Shown here: positions 17,630 to 26,063 of the stretch, one piece after another
How the letters are laid out: the number at the start of each line of letters is the position of its first letter
Numbering within the stretch: position 1 is the first letter of the stretch
NCBI RefSeq assembly: GCF_000797495.1
Contig: NZ_JTGN01000004.1
Coordinates: 463,017 to 527,016 of the forward strand
DNA length: 64,000 bases
Reading direction: 5' to 3'
Origin: Robinsoniella peoriensis
Lineage (GTDB): Bacteria > Bacillota > Clostridia > Lachnospirales > Lachnospiraceae
Notes under the pieces: generated by a model
Told to the model about the DNA's origin: nothing
Seen by the model: the letters and a program-made list of their open reading frames with translations, nothing else
The model's database searches: none
Position numbers and translations under genes: made by a program

Positions 17630-19426
17630 GTGAGGATGAGATTACTGAGGAAGCTATTTAATGGGATTTCTTTAAAAAAGAAAATATTCGTATTGCTGGT
17701 ACCTTGCATGGCGGGAATGCTTCTTATAATGCTGCTGCTTGCAGGGGTGTATTCCAACAATATGCTGGTAGAGAAAATGATTGACAATTCATATCAGAAC
17801 CTGAATGTAATCTCAGAAAAATTAGATTTACTGACCCAGAATATAGAGAGCTATTCCGTATTGGTATTGACCAATAAAGATGTGCAAAAATGGCTGGAAG
17901 GACAGAAAAATGCCAATTATTCTGTGAAACAGGATGTATTTGCATATCTGTTAAATATCATCAAGTCTAATTGTATCAGTAATCTGATTATCCATACTTA
18001 TCACGATACAGGAGAAGCCTTTTCTGTCAATAAGTTTATTGATCCCGACAGGAAAATAGAAGATACTGATTTTGTAAGGCAGTTTTATGGCATGCAGGAA
18101 AGCTATTTATGGAAACTCAATGAAAATTATTATTTTACATCCATGCCTCTTTCAGCCGGAAAATGTGTAATGTCATATTACAGGAAAATTTATAACGAAA
18201 ACACGGTTGAAGTAGTCGGATGCGTAGAACTGATGGTGGATGAATCGGTAATTACAGAATTGTACGAGAATATTCGTCTGGCCGATACAGGACACTATGT
18301 GATTCTGGACCATTCCGGAAAAGTAGTTTCTTATAAAGACAAGGGAGAACTGGGGAAAGATTATTCGGATAAGGAATATTATAATGCTATCAGCCAGTCG
18401 GAAGGAAACCATAAAATTACTATGGGGAACCAGGAGTACCTGGTCACCAATAAAATGTATAAAAAGCTGGGCTGGAATATTGTAGGTATTGTTCCGGTTG
18501 CGGAAGTGGTTAAGGACAGCCGGCGGCTTCAGTTGTTTTTGCTTTTTCTGGGTGGTTTTTTTATCGTTCTCACGGTATTCATGGGATCTTTTCTTGCAAA
18601 ATATGTATCGGATCCAATTATCCGTCTGAAGAAAATTATTATTCAGATCGGGGAAGGCAGACGGGATATAAAGATCAGCCAGGATCGGTCAGATGAAATT
18701 GGAGAGCTGTTTATCGCTTTTAGCAGGATGATAGAAAAAAACGATGATTTGATGAAAAACCTTTTAGAAGAACAGAATCGGAAAAAGGAGTATGAGTTAG
18801 CCCTGATCCAATCCCAGTTAAATCCCCACTTTTTGTATAATACACTGGAATGTATCTGTGGTATGGCGTCTTTGAACAAGACGGATGACATTATTTTTGT
18901 GGTTAAAGAACTGGCATTTTTTTACCGGGGAGTTTTGAGCAAGGGAAATAAAGTCATACCCGTGAAGACAGAGTTAAATATTATCGAACGATATTTTAAT
19001 ATCTTAAAATACCGTTATCCCAATAAACTGAATTACGAAATTGATTGTCAAAAAGAAGCAGAAAACTGTTCTATTTTAAAGCTGTGCCTTCAGCCAATTG
19101 TAGAAAATGCAGTGCTGCACGGTCTCAGGGGAAAAAAGAATGACTGGAATATAAAAGTACAGGTTTATATAGAGAATGAGCGGGTAATACTCTGTGTCTA
19201 TGACAGCGGCATAGGAATGGACAGCGAAAAAATCAAAGATGTTTTTAACCAGGATGAATGGGATAAAGAGAAAGTCAATTTTGGCATTAAGGCAACTGAT
19301 GAAAGGATAAAATTGTGTTATGGAATGGATTACGGTATTCACATAGAAAGTGAACTGGGCAAATTTACAAAAGTATATTTTGTCTTTCCATACAATACCA
19401 TAGACCACGCTCCAGAGTGTGTTTAA
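17630..19426 (+). CDS. Sensor histidine kinase (YesM-like), second system
   Basis: The 598-residue membrane kinase has TM1 near residues 18-42, an extracytoplasmic Cache-type sensor to about 295 (with VPVAEVVKDSRRL before TM2), TM2 near 300-322, HAMP, the motif QLNPHFLYNTLECI with phospho-acceptor H400, and an ATPase domain with VENAVLHGL and DSGIGM. The start is GTG 17630 behind AAGGGG; ATG 17636 is a close alternative. It belongs to a module ordered importer-kinase-regulator, the mirror of the first module. It presumably senses the glycan bound outside the cell. Confidence 0.92.
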   Translation: MRMRLLRKLFNGISLKKKIFVLLVPCMAGMLLIMLLLAGVYSNNMLVEKMIDNSYQNLNVISEKLDLLTQNIESYSVLVLTNKDVQKWLEGQKNANYSVKQDVFAYLLNIIKSNCISNLIIHTYHDTGEAFSVNKFIDPDRKIEDTDFVRQFYGMQESYLWKLNENYYFTSMPLSAGKCVMSYYRKIYNENTVEVVGCVELMVDESVITELYENIRLADTGHYVILDHSGKVVSYKDKGELGKDYSDKEYYNAISQSEGNHKITMGNQEYLVTNKMYKKLGWNIVGIVPVAEVVKDSRRLQLFLLFLGGFFIVLTVFMGSFLAKYVSDPIIRLKKIIIQIGEGRRDIKISQDRSDEIGELFIAFSRMIEKNDDLMKNLLEEQNRKKEYELALIQSQLNPHFLYNTLECICGMASLNKTDDIIFVVKELAFFYRGVLSKGNKVIPVKTELNIIERYFNILKYRYPNKLNYEIDCQKEAENCSILKLCLQPIVENAVLHGLRGKKNDWNIKVQVYIENERVILCVYDSGIGMDSEKIKDVFNQDEWDKEKVNFGIKATDERIKLCYGMDYGIHIESELGKFTKVYFVFPYNTIDHAPECV

Positions 19427-19500
19427 ACATTGCTTTTATTAAGATGAGCGAATTATTTTAACGTAAAGACGTTATATAACAGGAAAGAAGTGAGGCTGAC

Positions 19501-20571
19501 ATGTATCAGATCTTAATTGTAGAGGATGAATTCTATGCCAGACAAAGATTGAAAAGCTGCATAGAATGGGAAAAGTATGGATTCACCATTGCCGAAGAAG
19601 CCGAAGACGGAGAAGAAGCTCTGCAAATATTGTCGGAGAAAAAGATCGATTTAATGATTGCAGATATTGAGATGCCGATTATCAATGGGATAGAACTGTC
19701 AAGAAAATTATACGAACAAAACAGTACGGTAAAAATTATATTCCTGACGGGGTACGATGATTTTTCTTATGCCCAGAATGCCATCCATTATGGCGTAAAA
19801 GAGTATTTGCTAAAACCTGTGGAAGAACAGGAACTAAAAAAGGTTCTGGAAAAAATAAACGAAATACTGGATGGGGAACAGCAGGTGAGTCAGAGGGCGA
19901 TTCTGGGAGAAATGTACTACAAGAAAATGAAAGAAGATTTGCTGGATAAAATGTATGAGGGGAGGCAGGAAGAAGTGAGCAGGCAGCTTTCGGAAATCTT
20001 TGCATATGCCCAGGAACATTACACAAAGCCGGAAGAGTTTAACAGTTTATCCCAAAGCTTAATGGATGCGCTAAATGAATTCTGCGGTAAATCGGAGAGA
20101 CAGAAAGAGAAGGCCCAGGAGATACCGCACTTTACCCCATATAAAGAATTTTTAATTAAGTTGTTTCTGGAAAAACTCTGTCAGCAGGGAGAAGAGAGAA
20201 ATTCGGGTACAGAAATTATCATTGAGCTTGCCAAGCAATACATAGACCTTCACTATCAGGAAGCACAGCTTTCTTTGACTGTGATCTCAAACTCATGCTA
20301 TGTGAATCCATCCTATTTAAGCCGGATATTCAATCAAATGACAGGCACTTCAATTCCATCTTATATAAAAGAACTGCGCCTTGCAAATGCTGTCCGGATG
20401 ATAATGGACGGTGTCAGCTGTATAGATTTGCTGGCTGCTAAAAATGGTTTTCAGAATGCAGGTTATTTTAGCACCTGTTTTAAAGAGAAATTCGGTATGC
20501 GTCCCTCGGAGTATATTAAAAAAATGGAACAGGTGAAAGAGCATAATATGGGGCATAGTTCTTTGGGGTAG
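19501..20571 (+). CDS. Response regulator, receiver + AraC-type DNA-binding domain, second system
   Basis: The 356-residue protein has a receiver domain (E8/D9 pocket, phospho-acceptor D55, Lys in YLLKPVE), a helical linker of about 120 residues (130-250), and a C-terminal AraC helix-turn-helix pair (about 255-350; YVNPSYLSRIFNQMTG, GYFSTCFKEKFGMRPSEYI). It follows its kinase by 74 bases, a slightly wider gap than usual. It should activate the importer operon and perhaps the fucosidase gene that follows. The second recognition helix differs from that of the regulator at 4122, so the two systems probably use different sites. Confidence 0.93.
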   Translation: MYQILIVEDEFYARQRLKSCIEWEKYGFTIAEEAEDGEEALQILSEKKIDLMIADIEMPIINGIELSRKLYEQNSTVKIIFLTGYDDFSYAQNAIHYGVKEYLLKPVEEQELKKVLEKINEILDGEQQVSQRAILGEMYYKKMKEDLLDKMYEGRQEEVSRQLSEIFAYAQEHYTKPEEFNSLSQSLMDALNEFCGKSERQKEKAQEIPHFTPYKEFLIKLFLEKLCQQGEERNSGTEIIIELAKQYIDLHYQEAQLSLTVISNSCYVNPSYLSRIFNQMTGTSIPSYIKELRLANAVRMIMDGVSCIDLLAAKNGFQNAGYFSTCFKEKFGMRPSEYIKKMEQVKEHNMGHSSLG

Positions 20572-20644
20572 CATCTGGTATATCTGGTATTAAAGTGAGT
20601 ATAAGAAGCTGATGTATTTCCAGGGCTTAGATATGTAGAAGGAA

Positions 20645-20745
20645 TATAAGGAATTTAAGGAATTTAAAATAAGGAATTTAAAATAAGAAATTTAAAATAA
20701 GGAAGAAAAAATAAGGAAAAAAAATAAGAAAAAAAATAAGAAAGA
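20645..20745. repeat. A-rich 14-bp tandem repeat before the fucosidase
   Basis: GGAATTTAAAATAA stands exactly at 20659-20672 and 20673-20686. A one-base variant follows at 20687-20700, and then come decaying copies rich in GGAA, AAAA and TAA to about 20745. The tract ends directly at the fucosidase ribosome site. Copy-number change by slippage could alter expression. Confidence 0.85.
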
Positions 20746-20759
20746 TAGGTGAAAGTAAG

Positions 20760-22316
20760 ATGGGTGTACAACAAAAAGTTCAAGAAGAAGGCAAAGGAAA
20801 AGTTCAAGAAGAAGGCAAAGGAAAAGTTCAAGAAAAAGTCAGGGAGAGACTGTATGAAGTGGAGCGTGTAATTGCACAGGGGCCATTTCAGGACACCTGG
20901 GAATCTTTATGCACATATGAAATTCCAAAATGGTATCAGGATGCAAAATTCGGGATATTTATCCATTGGGGTGTTTATGCGGTTCCGGCATTCGGAAGTG
21001 AGTGGTATCCCAGGAATATGTATCTGAAAGGAACCCCGGAATATGAGCATCATTTAAAGACTTATGGTCCTCATGACCAGTTTGGCTATAAAGATTTTAT
21101 ACCTATGTTCCAGGCAGAACATTTCAGGGCTGATGAATGGCTGGATCTCTTTGAACAGTCGGGGGCCAGATTTATCATGCCGGTTGCAGAACATCATGAT
21201 GGTTTTCAGATGTATGAGAGTGAACTGTCTAAATGGAATGCCAAGAACATGGGACCCAAAAGAGACATAATCAAAGAGTTAAAAGAAGAAGCGGGGAAAC
21301 GTGATATTACATTTACTGTCTCTGACCACCGGGCAGAACACTGCTGGTTTTTCAATGGAGGAAGGGAGTTTGCTTCAGATATCAATGATCCTGCTTTTGA
21401 AGACTTCTACTGGAAGCAGCAGGATGGAGGAGATCTGGATGGAAGTGTGACACATGATATATATTCGGTTGCTCCCGGTAAGGAACATATGGATGACTGG
21501 CTCGCCAGAATGTGTGAGCTGGTGGACAACTATCGTCCTCAGATTGTCTGGTTTGACTGGTGGATTCAGAATGTTGCATTTAAGCCTTACCTGAAGAAAT
21601 TTGCAGCATTTTATTATAATCGTGCAGCTGAATGGGGAATAGAAGTGGCAATTAATTATAAATACGATGCTTATGCTTATGGAAGTGCGGTATTTGATCT
21701 GGAAAGAGGACAACTGGATGCCATCCGTCCCCAGCTTTGGCAGACAGATACTGCAATTGCAAAAAATTCCTGGTGTTACACCCATGGAAATGATTTTAAA
21801 TCACCGGTAGACCTGGTTGGGGATCTGGTGGACATTGTCAGTAAAAATGGCTGCCTGTTGCTGAATGTAGGACCAAAAGCGGATGGTACATTTACGGAAG
21901 AAGACAGAAATGTACTGCTTGAAATAGGAAACTGGCTGAAGAAAAATGGGGAAGGAATTTATGGCACCACATTCTGGCAGATATTTGGAGAGGGACCTAC
22001 CAAGGTTGCCGGCGGATATTTTACGGATGTGGACAGAGCCCCATTTACCCCGGAGGATATTCGCTTTACGTATAAAGCAGGTGTATTATATGCATTTGTG
22101 ATGAAGTTTCCTGAGGATGGGCAGGTAACTATTAAAGCCTGCGGCATTCCAAAAGTCTGCAGTGTTTCTACCAGTACGTTTGATGTAAAAGGCGTTGCCG
22201 TATTGGGCTATGATGCAGCGGTTTCATTTACAAGGGATGATACAGGAATGCATGTAAAGGTGGAAGAAAAGATAGAGACACCTTACCCTGTTTGCCTGAA
22301 AATACAGATTGACTAG
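20760..22316 (+). CDS. Alpha-L-fucosidase, family GH29, cytoplasmic
   Basis: The 518-residue enzyme should release alpha-linked L-fucose from imported oligosaccharides. The GH29 barrel is clear: WYQDAKFGIFIHWGVYAVP, EWYPRNMY, EHHDGFQMYES, and the nucleophile Asp266 in IVWFDWWIQ. A C-terminal beta domain follows after about residue 395. There is no signal peptide. The first 30 residues are unusual: two copies of VQEEGKGK and a third partial one, encoded by a 24-bp DNA repeat, precede the normal domain start. AGGTGA precedes the ATG. It is downstream of the second sensor pair, and a terminator follows. The assignment to the family is firm; linkage preference is unknown. Confidence 0.94.
   Translation: MGVQQKVQEEGKGKVQEEGKGKVQEKVRERLYEVERVIAQGPFQDTWESLCTYEIPKWYQDAKFGIFIHWGVYAVPAFGSEWYPRNMYLKGTPEYEHHLKTYGPHDQFGYKDFIPMFQAEHFRADEWLDLFEQSGARFIMPVAEHHDGFQMYESELSKWNAKNMGPKRDIIKELKEEAGKRDITFTVSDHRAEHCWFFNGGREFASDINDPAFEDFYWKQQDGGDLDGSVTHDIYSVAPGKEHMDDWLARMCELVDNYRPQIVWFDWWIQNVAFKPYLKKFAAFYYNRAAEWGIEVAINYKYDAYAYGSAVFDLERGQLDAIRPQLWQTDTAIAKNSWCYTHGNDFKSPVDLVGDLVDIVSKNGCLLLNVGPKADGTFTEEDRNVLLEIGNWLKKNGEGIYGTTFWQIFGEGPTKVAGGYFTDVDRAPFTPEDIRFTYKAGVLYAFVMKFPEDGQVTIKACGIPKVCSVSTSTFDVKGVAVLGYDAAVSFTRDDTGMHVKVEEKIETPYPVCLKIQID
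20778..20840 (+). repeat. 24-bp in-frame repeat in the fucosidase start region
   Basis: A 24-bp unit beginning GTTCAAGAAGAAGG is present exactly at 20778-20801 and 20802-20825, and a third partial copy begins at 20826. It encodes VQEEGKGK. The unit is a multiple of three, so gain or loss keeps the frame. Confidence 0.9.
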
Positions 22317-22353
22317 TTAGTGAGGACGGGATAATAATATAAATTGAAAATAA

Positions 22354-22406
22354 AATGATGGCGGATGCACGGGAGTACACTTTTTTAGTGCATCTGCCAA
22401 ATTTTA
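22354..22406. terminator. Terminator after the fucosidase gene
   Basis: TGGCGGATGCAC (22359-22370) pairs with GTGCATCTGCCA (22388-22399) with one G-T pair. AAAAT-rich sequence precedes it and AATTTTA follows, so it can serve both strands. Confidence 0.8.
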
Positions 22407-22461
22407 TATACACATTTATTTGTTCTGACGAAATCAATCAAATAACAGGAGGCGCAGCGGG

Positions 22462-22578
22462 CTACCCTGACGATTTCCCATTTAGCAAAGCATTATCAAC
22501 AGCCTTACGAATGGTATCGCTGCTGTAAGTGGCTGATGAGATGGCATCCACCTGAAGAGAATGTTCGGCTAAAAGCGA
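22462..22578 (-). pseudogene. Remnant of an FMN-binding-domain protein (C-terminal end only)
   Basis: On the minus strand, 38 codons end in TAG and encode VDAISSATYSSDTIRKAVDN near the middle, which matches the S/T-x-x-S-rich C-terminal motif of covalent FMN-binding (RnfG/NqrC-like) domains. The frame is closed by TAA directly upstream (22579-22581), no start codon exists, and the rest of the gene is missing. It lies just after the TetR gene on the same strand, so it is the tail of a deleted partner gene. Confidence 0.65.
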
Positions 22579-22599
22579 TTAGTAAAAAGAAAATTATTT

Positions 22600-23211
22600 T
22601 TAGCATTCATCTAAAATCCCCCCTAATAAAATTCCTGCAAAGTTTACGCTAAGTTCATTGAAATTATCCAATTTATATAGACAGTTTTCGGATGCACACA
22701 TAACAAAACCCAGCAGGGCAGTAACGATCATCCAGGATGTATGAGCGGCATTTTCTTTAAATATTTTTTGACGTATTCCTTCTTCCAAAAGGCTGTCCAT
22801 CATTCGGATGCCTTCATTGTCAGGTATTGACCCATTTTCAGACGCAAAAATAACATTTTTTCCGCTGTACATAACGGATTTTGTCATTTCCGCTTCTTCT
22901 GACAGGATTTTTATTACAAGAACCATAAGTCCCCGGACTTGCTGGTCAATCGGACAGGTCTGATGCTCTGTCAGAAATTGAGCGGCATTTTTTTCTACCT
23001 TAGTATAAAGCATAGCAGCAATATCATCTATGATTTGTGACTTGTCTTTATAATAGAGGTAAATTGTTGTGGGGGAATACTCAATTTTAGCGGCAAGCTT
23101 TCGAATGGACAAGGCCTCATAGCCTTCTTGATTGATAATTTCGGTTGCAGCATCCATTATTTTTCTGCACATCTGCTTTTTTTCATTTTCTCGTCTTTCT
23201 TTTATTCCCAT
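22600..23211 (-). CDS. TetR-family transcriptional regulator
   Basis: The 203-residue protein has an N-terminal helix-turn-helix (about 10-60; IMDAATEIINQEGYEALSIR, KIEYSPTTIYLYYKDKSQI) and an all-helical ligand-binding C-terminus with WMIVTALLGFVMCAS. It has its own promoter with a likely operator overlapping the transcript start, which suggests autorepression. The gene downstream has been reduced to an FMN-binding remnant. Upstream, across a broken PD-(D/E)XK gene, lies a drug-type ABC exporter on the opposite strand, a plausible second target. The ligand is unknown. Confidence 0.9.
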   Translation of the reverse strand: MGIKERRENEKKQMCRKIMDAATEIINQEGYEALSIRKLAAKIEYSPTTIYLYYKDKSQIIDDIAAMLYTKVEKNAAQFLTEHQTCPIDQQVRGLMVLVIKILSEEAEMTKSVMYSGKNVIFASENGSIPDNEGIRMMDSLLEEGIRQKIFKENAAHTSWMIVTALLGFVMCASENCLYKLDNFNELSVNFAGILLGGILDEC

Positions 23212-23228
23212 ATGTAAATTCTCCTGTG

Positions 23229-23287
23229 ATTAACGGTGTTAATATTTTTGATAATGTAATTGTATGTAATATCACCAAATTTGTCAA
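23229..23287 (-). promoter_or_regulatory. TetR gene promoter with operator dyad
   Basis: On the minus strand TTGACA (23282-23287) and TACAAT (23259-23264) are 17 bp apart. ATTAAC-GGT-GTTAAT, a perfect 6-3-6 dyad, covers 23229-23243, just past the expected transcript start, as for an autorepressed TetR gene. Confidence 0.65.
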
Positions 23288-23381
23288 CACAAATAAAAAG
23301 ACATTAAATGACTATCAGTTATGGGCACTTTTTGCTTTCAGCGTCGGTGATCACGATGCTTGCATGTATTATTACAGAATA

Positions 23382-24036
23382 TCAATACAATCGATACTGC
23401 TGATACAACCTGTTCCTCACCGCCAGATCCGTAGTAGCCTGCATTAAATCCTTAATCCGGTTTTCCTGAAGTAAATAACGGGAAAGAGCGGCAAATCTGT
23501 TTTCTCCTTTTATGAGTCCTTCTTTTTCTCCTATGGAACGTTCTTCTTCTCTGATATCATCAAAAGCTTTACACATATTAAAAACAACTCCTTTCGTGTC
23601 TGTTGTGGCTGTGTTCTTTAAAGTATCCAGTTTGTCTGTTTCACCCAGAAGCAGGTGAATCAGCTCAAAAGTCTGAAGATCAAGTTTACTGTACCGGTCT
23701 GGTATAATTCAACGCATCGTACAGCATGGAACGTATTACCATTGCATAATTTACGTCAGTTTGATTTTCGCATGCAAGAATAGCAAACTGAGCTCCCAAA
23801 TGAGTTTTCTTGACCACATCGCGGTAGCGTCTAACTGCTTTTTTTCTTCCGGATTTATCCGGCAGGAGAATGGATTGATTGCATTCCGCAGGGGAAAGAT
23901 CCTCCGGCTTTATGATTTGTTTACCACGGAATACAGTTCCGTTATAAATATCTGCAAAATGTTCAGGGTTTTCCAGATATTGATTGATGAATAAGTCTTT
24001 TTCTTGTGTCATGTTATCCTCCTCTTGAATAGGCAA
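23382..24036 (-). pseudogene. Broken PD-(D/E)XK (Rpn-type) nuclease/transposase-family gene
   Basis: The first part (24036 down to 23686) encodes the family N-terminus: EKDLFINQYLENPEHFADIY, then VFRGKQIIKPEDLSP. It stops after NYTRPVQ. The other frame picks up at once with KLDLQTFELIHLLLGETDKL and runs into MCKAFDDIREEERSIGEKEG, which is the normal C-terminal end (to 23382). Roughly the central 130 residues expected for this family, including the nuclease core, are absent. An internal deletion with a frame change therefore inactivated the gene. Such genes are common mobile-type repeats in Lachnospiraceae. It separates the TetR gene from the ABC exporter. Confidence 0.75.
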
Positions 24037-24281
24037 TACACGGACACTTGGAAATATTCATGATTCTGCACTAAAGGGAATAGGTACGGAAATTGTACAA
24101 TAGAAAAATAGATGTCTTTAGAGAAAAAGAGAATTTTATATTTAAACAGTGACTATGCATTGCGTTTTTATTATTATACAATATCAGATTGCAAATATCA
24201 AGATAATATTTTCGAAATATAACTTGAATAGATATTTTTTCAATTTTAAGCAATACTACAGGTAGGAATAGATGATATTTA

Positions 24282-24295
24282 AAAGTTGAAACTTT
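24282..24295. promoter_or_regulatory. Perfect dyad just before the ABC exporter
   Basis: AAAGTT-GA-AACTTT is a perfect 6-2-6 inverted repeat, 22 bases ahead of the exporter start. It may be an operator. The rest of 24037-24317 is AT-rich, with no convincing promoter seen. Confidence 0.35.
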
Positions 24296-24317
24296 AGATT
24301 TTTGTAGAAGGAGAATC

Positions 24318-26063
24318 ATGCCTATGAAAAAGGTATTTAAAGAGTTGGGTAAGTTTAAAGCGGCGGTTTTCTTCATTGCTCTGACGGTAATTGGGGGTGT
24401 ACTTTGTAATCTGGGGCTGCCTGCTTATCTGTCAGACATTATTAATAAAGGAATACCAACAGGTGATGCGGCATTTATTATCCGTACCGGAGGCGCTATG
24501 CTTATTCTCACGATCGTGGGGGCATTGTGCAATATTGCAACGGGTTTCTTTTCGGCACGGGTTTCTATGGGGATTGGCAGGCGGTTGAGAAGTGCGGTGT
24601 TTACGAAAGTTCAGTATTTTTCCAGGGCAGAGTTTGACCGTTTTTCTACGTCTTCTCTTATCACCAGGACCAATAATGACATTACCCAGGTGCAAAATTT
24701 CATGAATATGTTCCTGCGCATAGTATTGATGGCTCCGGTGATGTGTGTCGGAGGTGTCATCCTGGCATATTTAAAAAGCCCTTCTATGTCTATGGTGCTG
24801 TTTATTTCTATGCCGGTTATGATAGCAGCGGTACTTGTGATCGCACTGAGGTCAATACCATTATCGAAAATCATGCAATCCAAGATTGATCAAATCAATC
24901 TGGTCATGAGAGAAAAACTCACAGGAATCCGTGTGATCAGGGCATTTGGAACAACAGAACATGAGTCCGGACGTTTTTATGACGTAAATGAAAGCTTTAT
25001 GAAGAATTCTATGCGGATGCAGCGAATCATGGGAACCCTGACGCCTGTACTTAGTCTGGTTCTCTATGGTACCAATGTAGCCCTGCTGGCATTTGGCGGA
25101 TATCAGCTTACACGGGTGAATGGCATGCCGCTTCTGACCGGAGATGTAATTGCCGTGATTCAATATGTTATGCAGATCATGATGTCTGTAATGATGCTGG
25201 CTTTGATTTTTGTCATGTATCCAAGAGCTTCTGTTTCTGCATCCAGAGTCAATGAGGTACTTGATACTGAAGCAACTATTACGACAATAAATCCAAAAGA
25301 AGGAGCAGCAGATAAAAGGGGATTCTTGTCATTTGAACATGTCACTTTTTCTTATCCTGATTCTGAAGAACCGGTTATACACGATATTTCCTTTGAAACG
25401 AAACCGGGAGAAACTACAGCAATTATTGGTTCTACTGGAAGTGGAAAATCTTCTTTAATTAATTTGATTCTGCGGTTTTATGATGCCCAGGAAGGCAGGA
25501 TAATGGTGAACGGGATGGATGTAAAAGACTATGATTTAAAGGAATTACGACGAAAAATCGGGTATGTTCCCCAGAAATCTTTTCTGTTTAAAGGAACGAT
25601 TGAGAGCAATATTCAATTTGGTGATGAGCTGGCATCGGAGGACCGGATCGAGGATGCAGCTAAGATTGCCCAGGCATATGAATTTATTACTGCGAAAGAG
25701 GAAGGATTTGATACCGATATAACCCAGGGGGGCAGCAATGTTTCTGGCGGACAGAGGCAGAGGCTGGCTATAGCACGGGCTATTGTCCGAAAGCCGGAAA
25801 TTTATATATTTGATGACAGTTTTTCAGCATTGGATTTTAAGACGGATCTGGCTTTGAGACAGGCATTAGAGGAGGAGACCAAAGATGCGGCAGTGATCAT
25901 CGTAGCCCAGAGAATCAGTACCATTATGAATGCAGACCGTATATTGGTTCTGGAAGATGGTTATTGTGTAGGAATGGGTACGCATAAAGAACTGCTGAAT
26001 TCATGCGAAGTTTATAAAGAAATTGTACATTCCCAGTTAAGTGAAGAGGAGGCGGGAGCATGA
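24318..26063 (+). CDS. Heterodimeric ABC exporter, half-transporter with degenerate ATP site
   Basis: The 581-residue half-transporter has six membrane helices in residues 15-310 and an ATPase domain after about 335. Walker A is GSTGSGKSS and the signature VSGGQRQRLAIARA. Walker B reads IYIFDDSFSALD, in which the catalytic Glu is Asp. This is the mark of the non-hydrolysing subunit of heterodimeric exporters such as TM287/288. AAGGAGA supports the ATG at 24318. It overlaps the partner gene by four bases (ATGA). The likely role is efflux of drugs or lipids. Confidence 0.92.
   Translation: MPMKKVFKELGKFKAAVFFIALTVIGGVLCNLGLPAYLSDIINKGIPTGDAAFIIRTGGAMLILTIVGALCNIATGFFSARVSMGIGRRLRSAVFTKVQYFSRAEFDRFSTSSLITRTNNDITQVQNFMNMFLRIVLMAPVMCVGGVILAYLKSPSMSMVLFISMPVMIAAVLVIALRSIPLSKIMQSKIDQINLVMREKLTGIRVIRAFGTTEHESGRFYDVNESFMKNSMRMQRIMGTLTPVLSLVLYGTNVALLAFGGYQLTRVNGMPLLTGDVIAVIQYVMQIMMSVMMLALIFVMYPRASVSASRVNEVLDTEATITTINPKEGAADKRGFLSFEHVTFSYPDSEEPVIHDISFETKPGETTAIIGSTGSGKSSLINLILRFYDAQEGRIMVNGMDVKDYDLKELRRKIGYVPQKSFLFKGTIESNIQFGDELASEDRIEDAAKIAQAYEFITAKEEGFDTDITQGGSNVSGGQRQRLAIARAIVRKPEIYIFDDSFSALDFKTDLALRQALEEETKDAAVIIVAQRISTIMNADRILVLEDGYCVGMGTHKELLNSCEVYKEIVHSQLSEEEAGA

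Noticed and set aside
20645-20840. Repeats that could suggest a CRISPR array
   Set aside because: The units are directly adjacent, without unique spacers, and the second set encodes part of the fucosidase. No cas gene is near.
23145-23447. Plus-strand open frame across the TetR promoter
   Set aside because: It overlaps the TetR start and promoter, and no family or ribosome site was seen.
23577-23720. Simple sequencing frameshift in the PD-(D/E)XK gene
   Set aside because: A one-base error would not explain the missing central part of roughly 130 residues; a deletion is needed.
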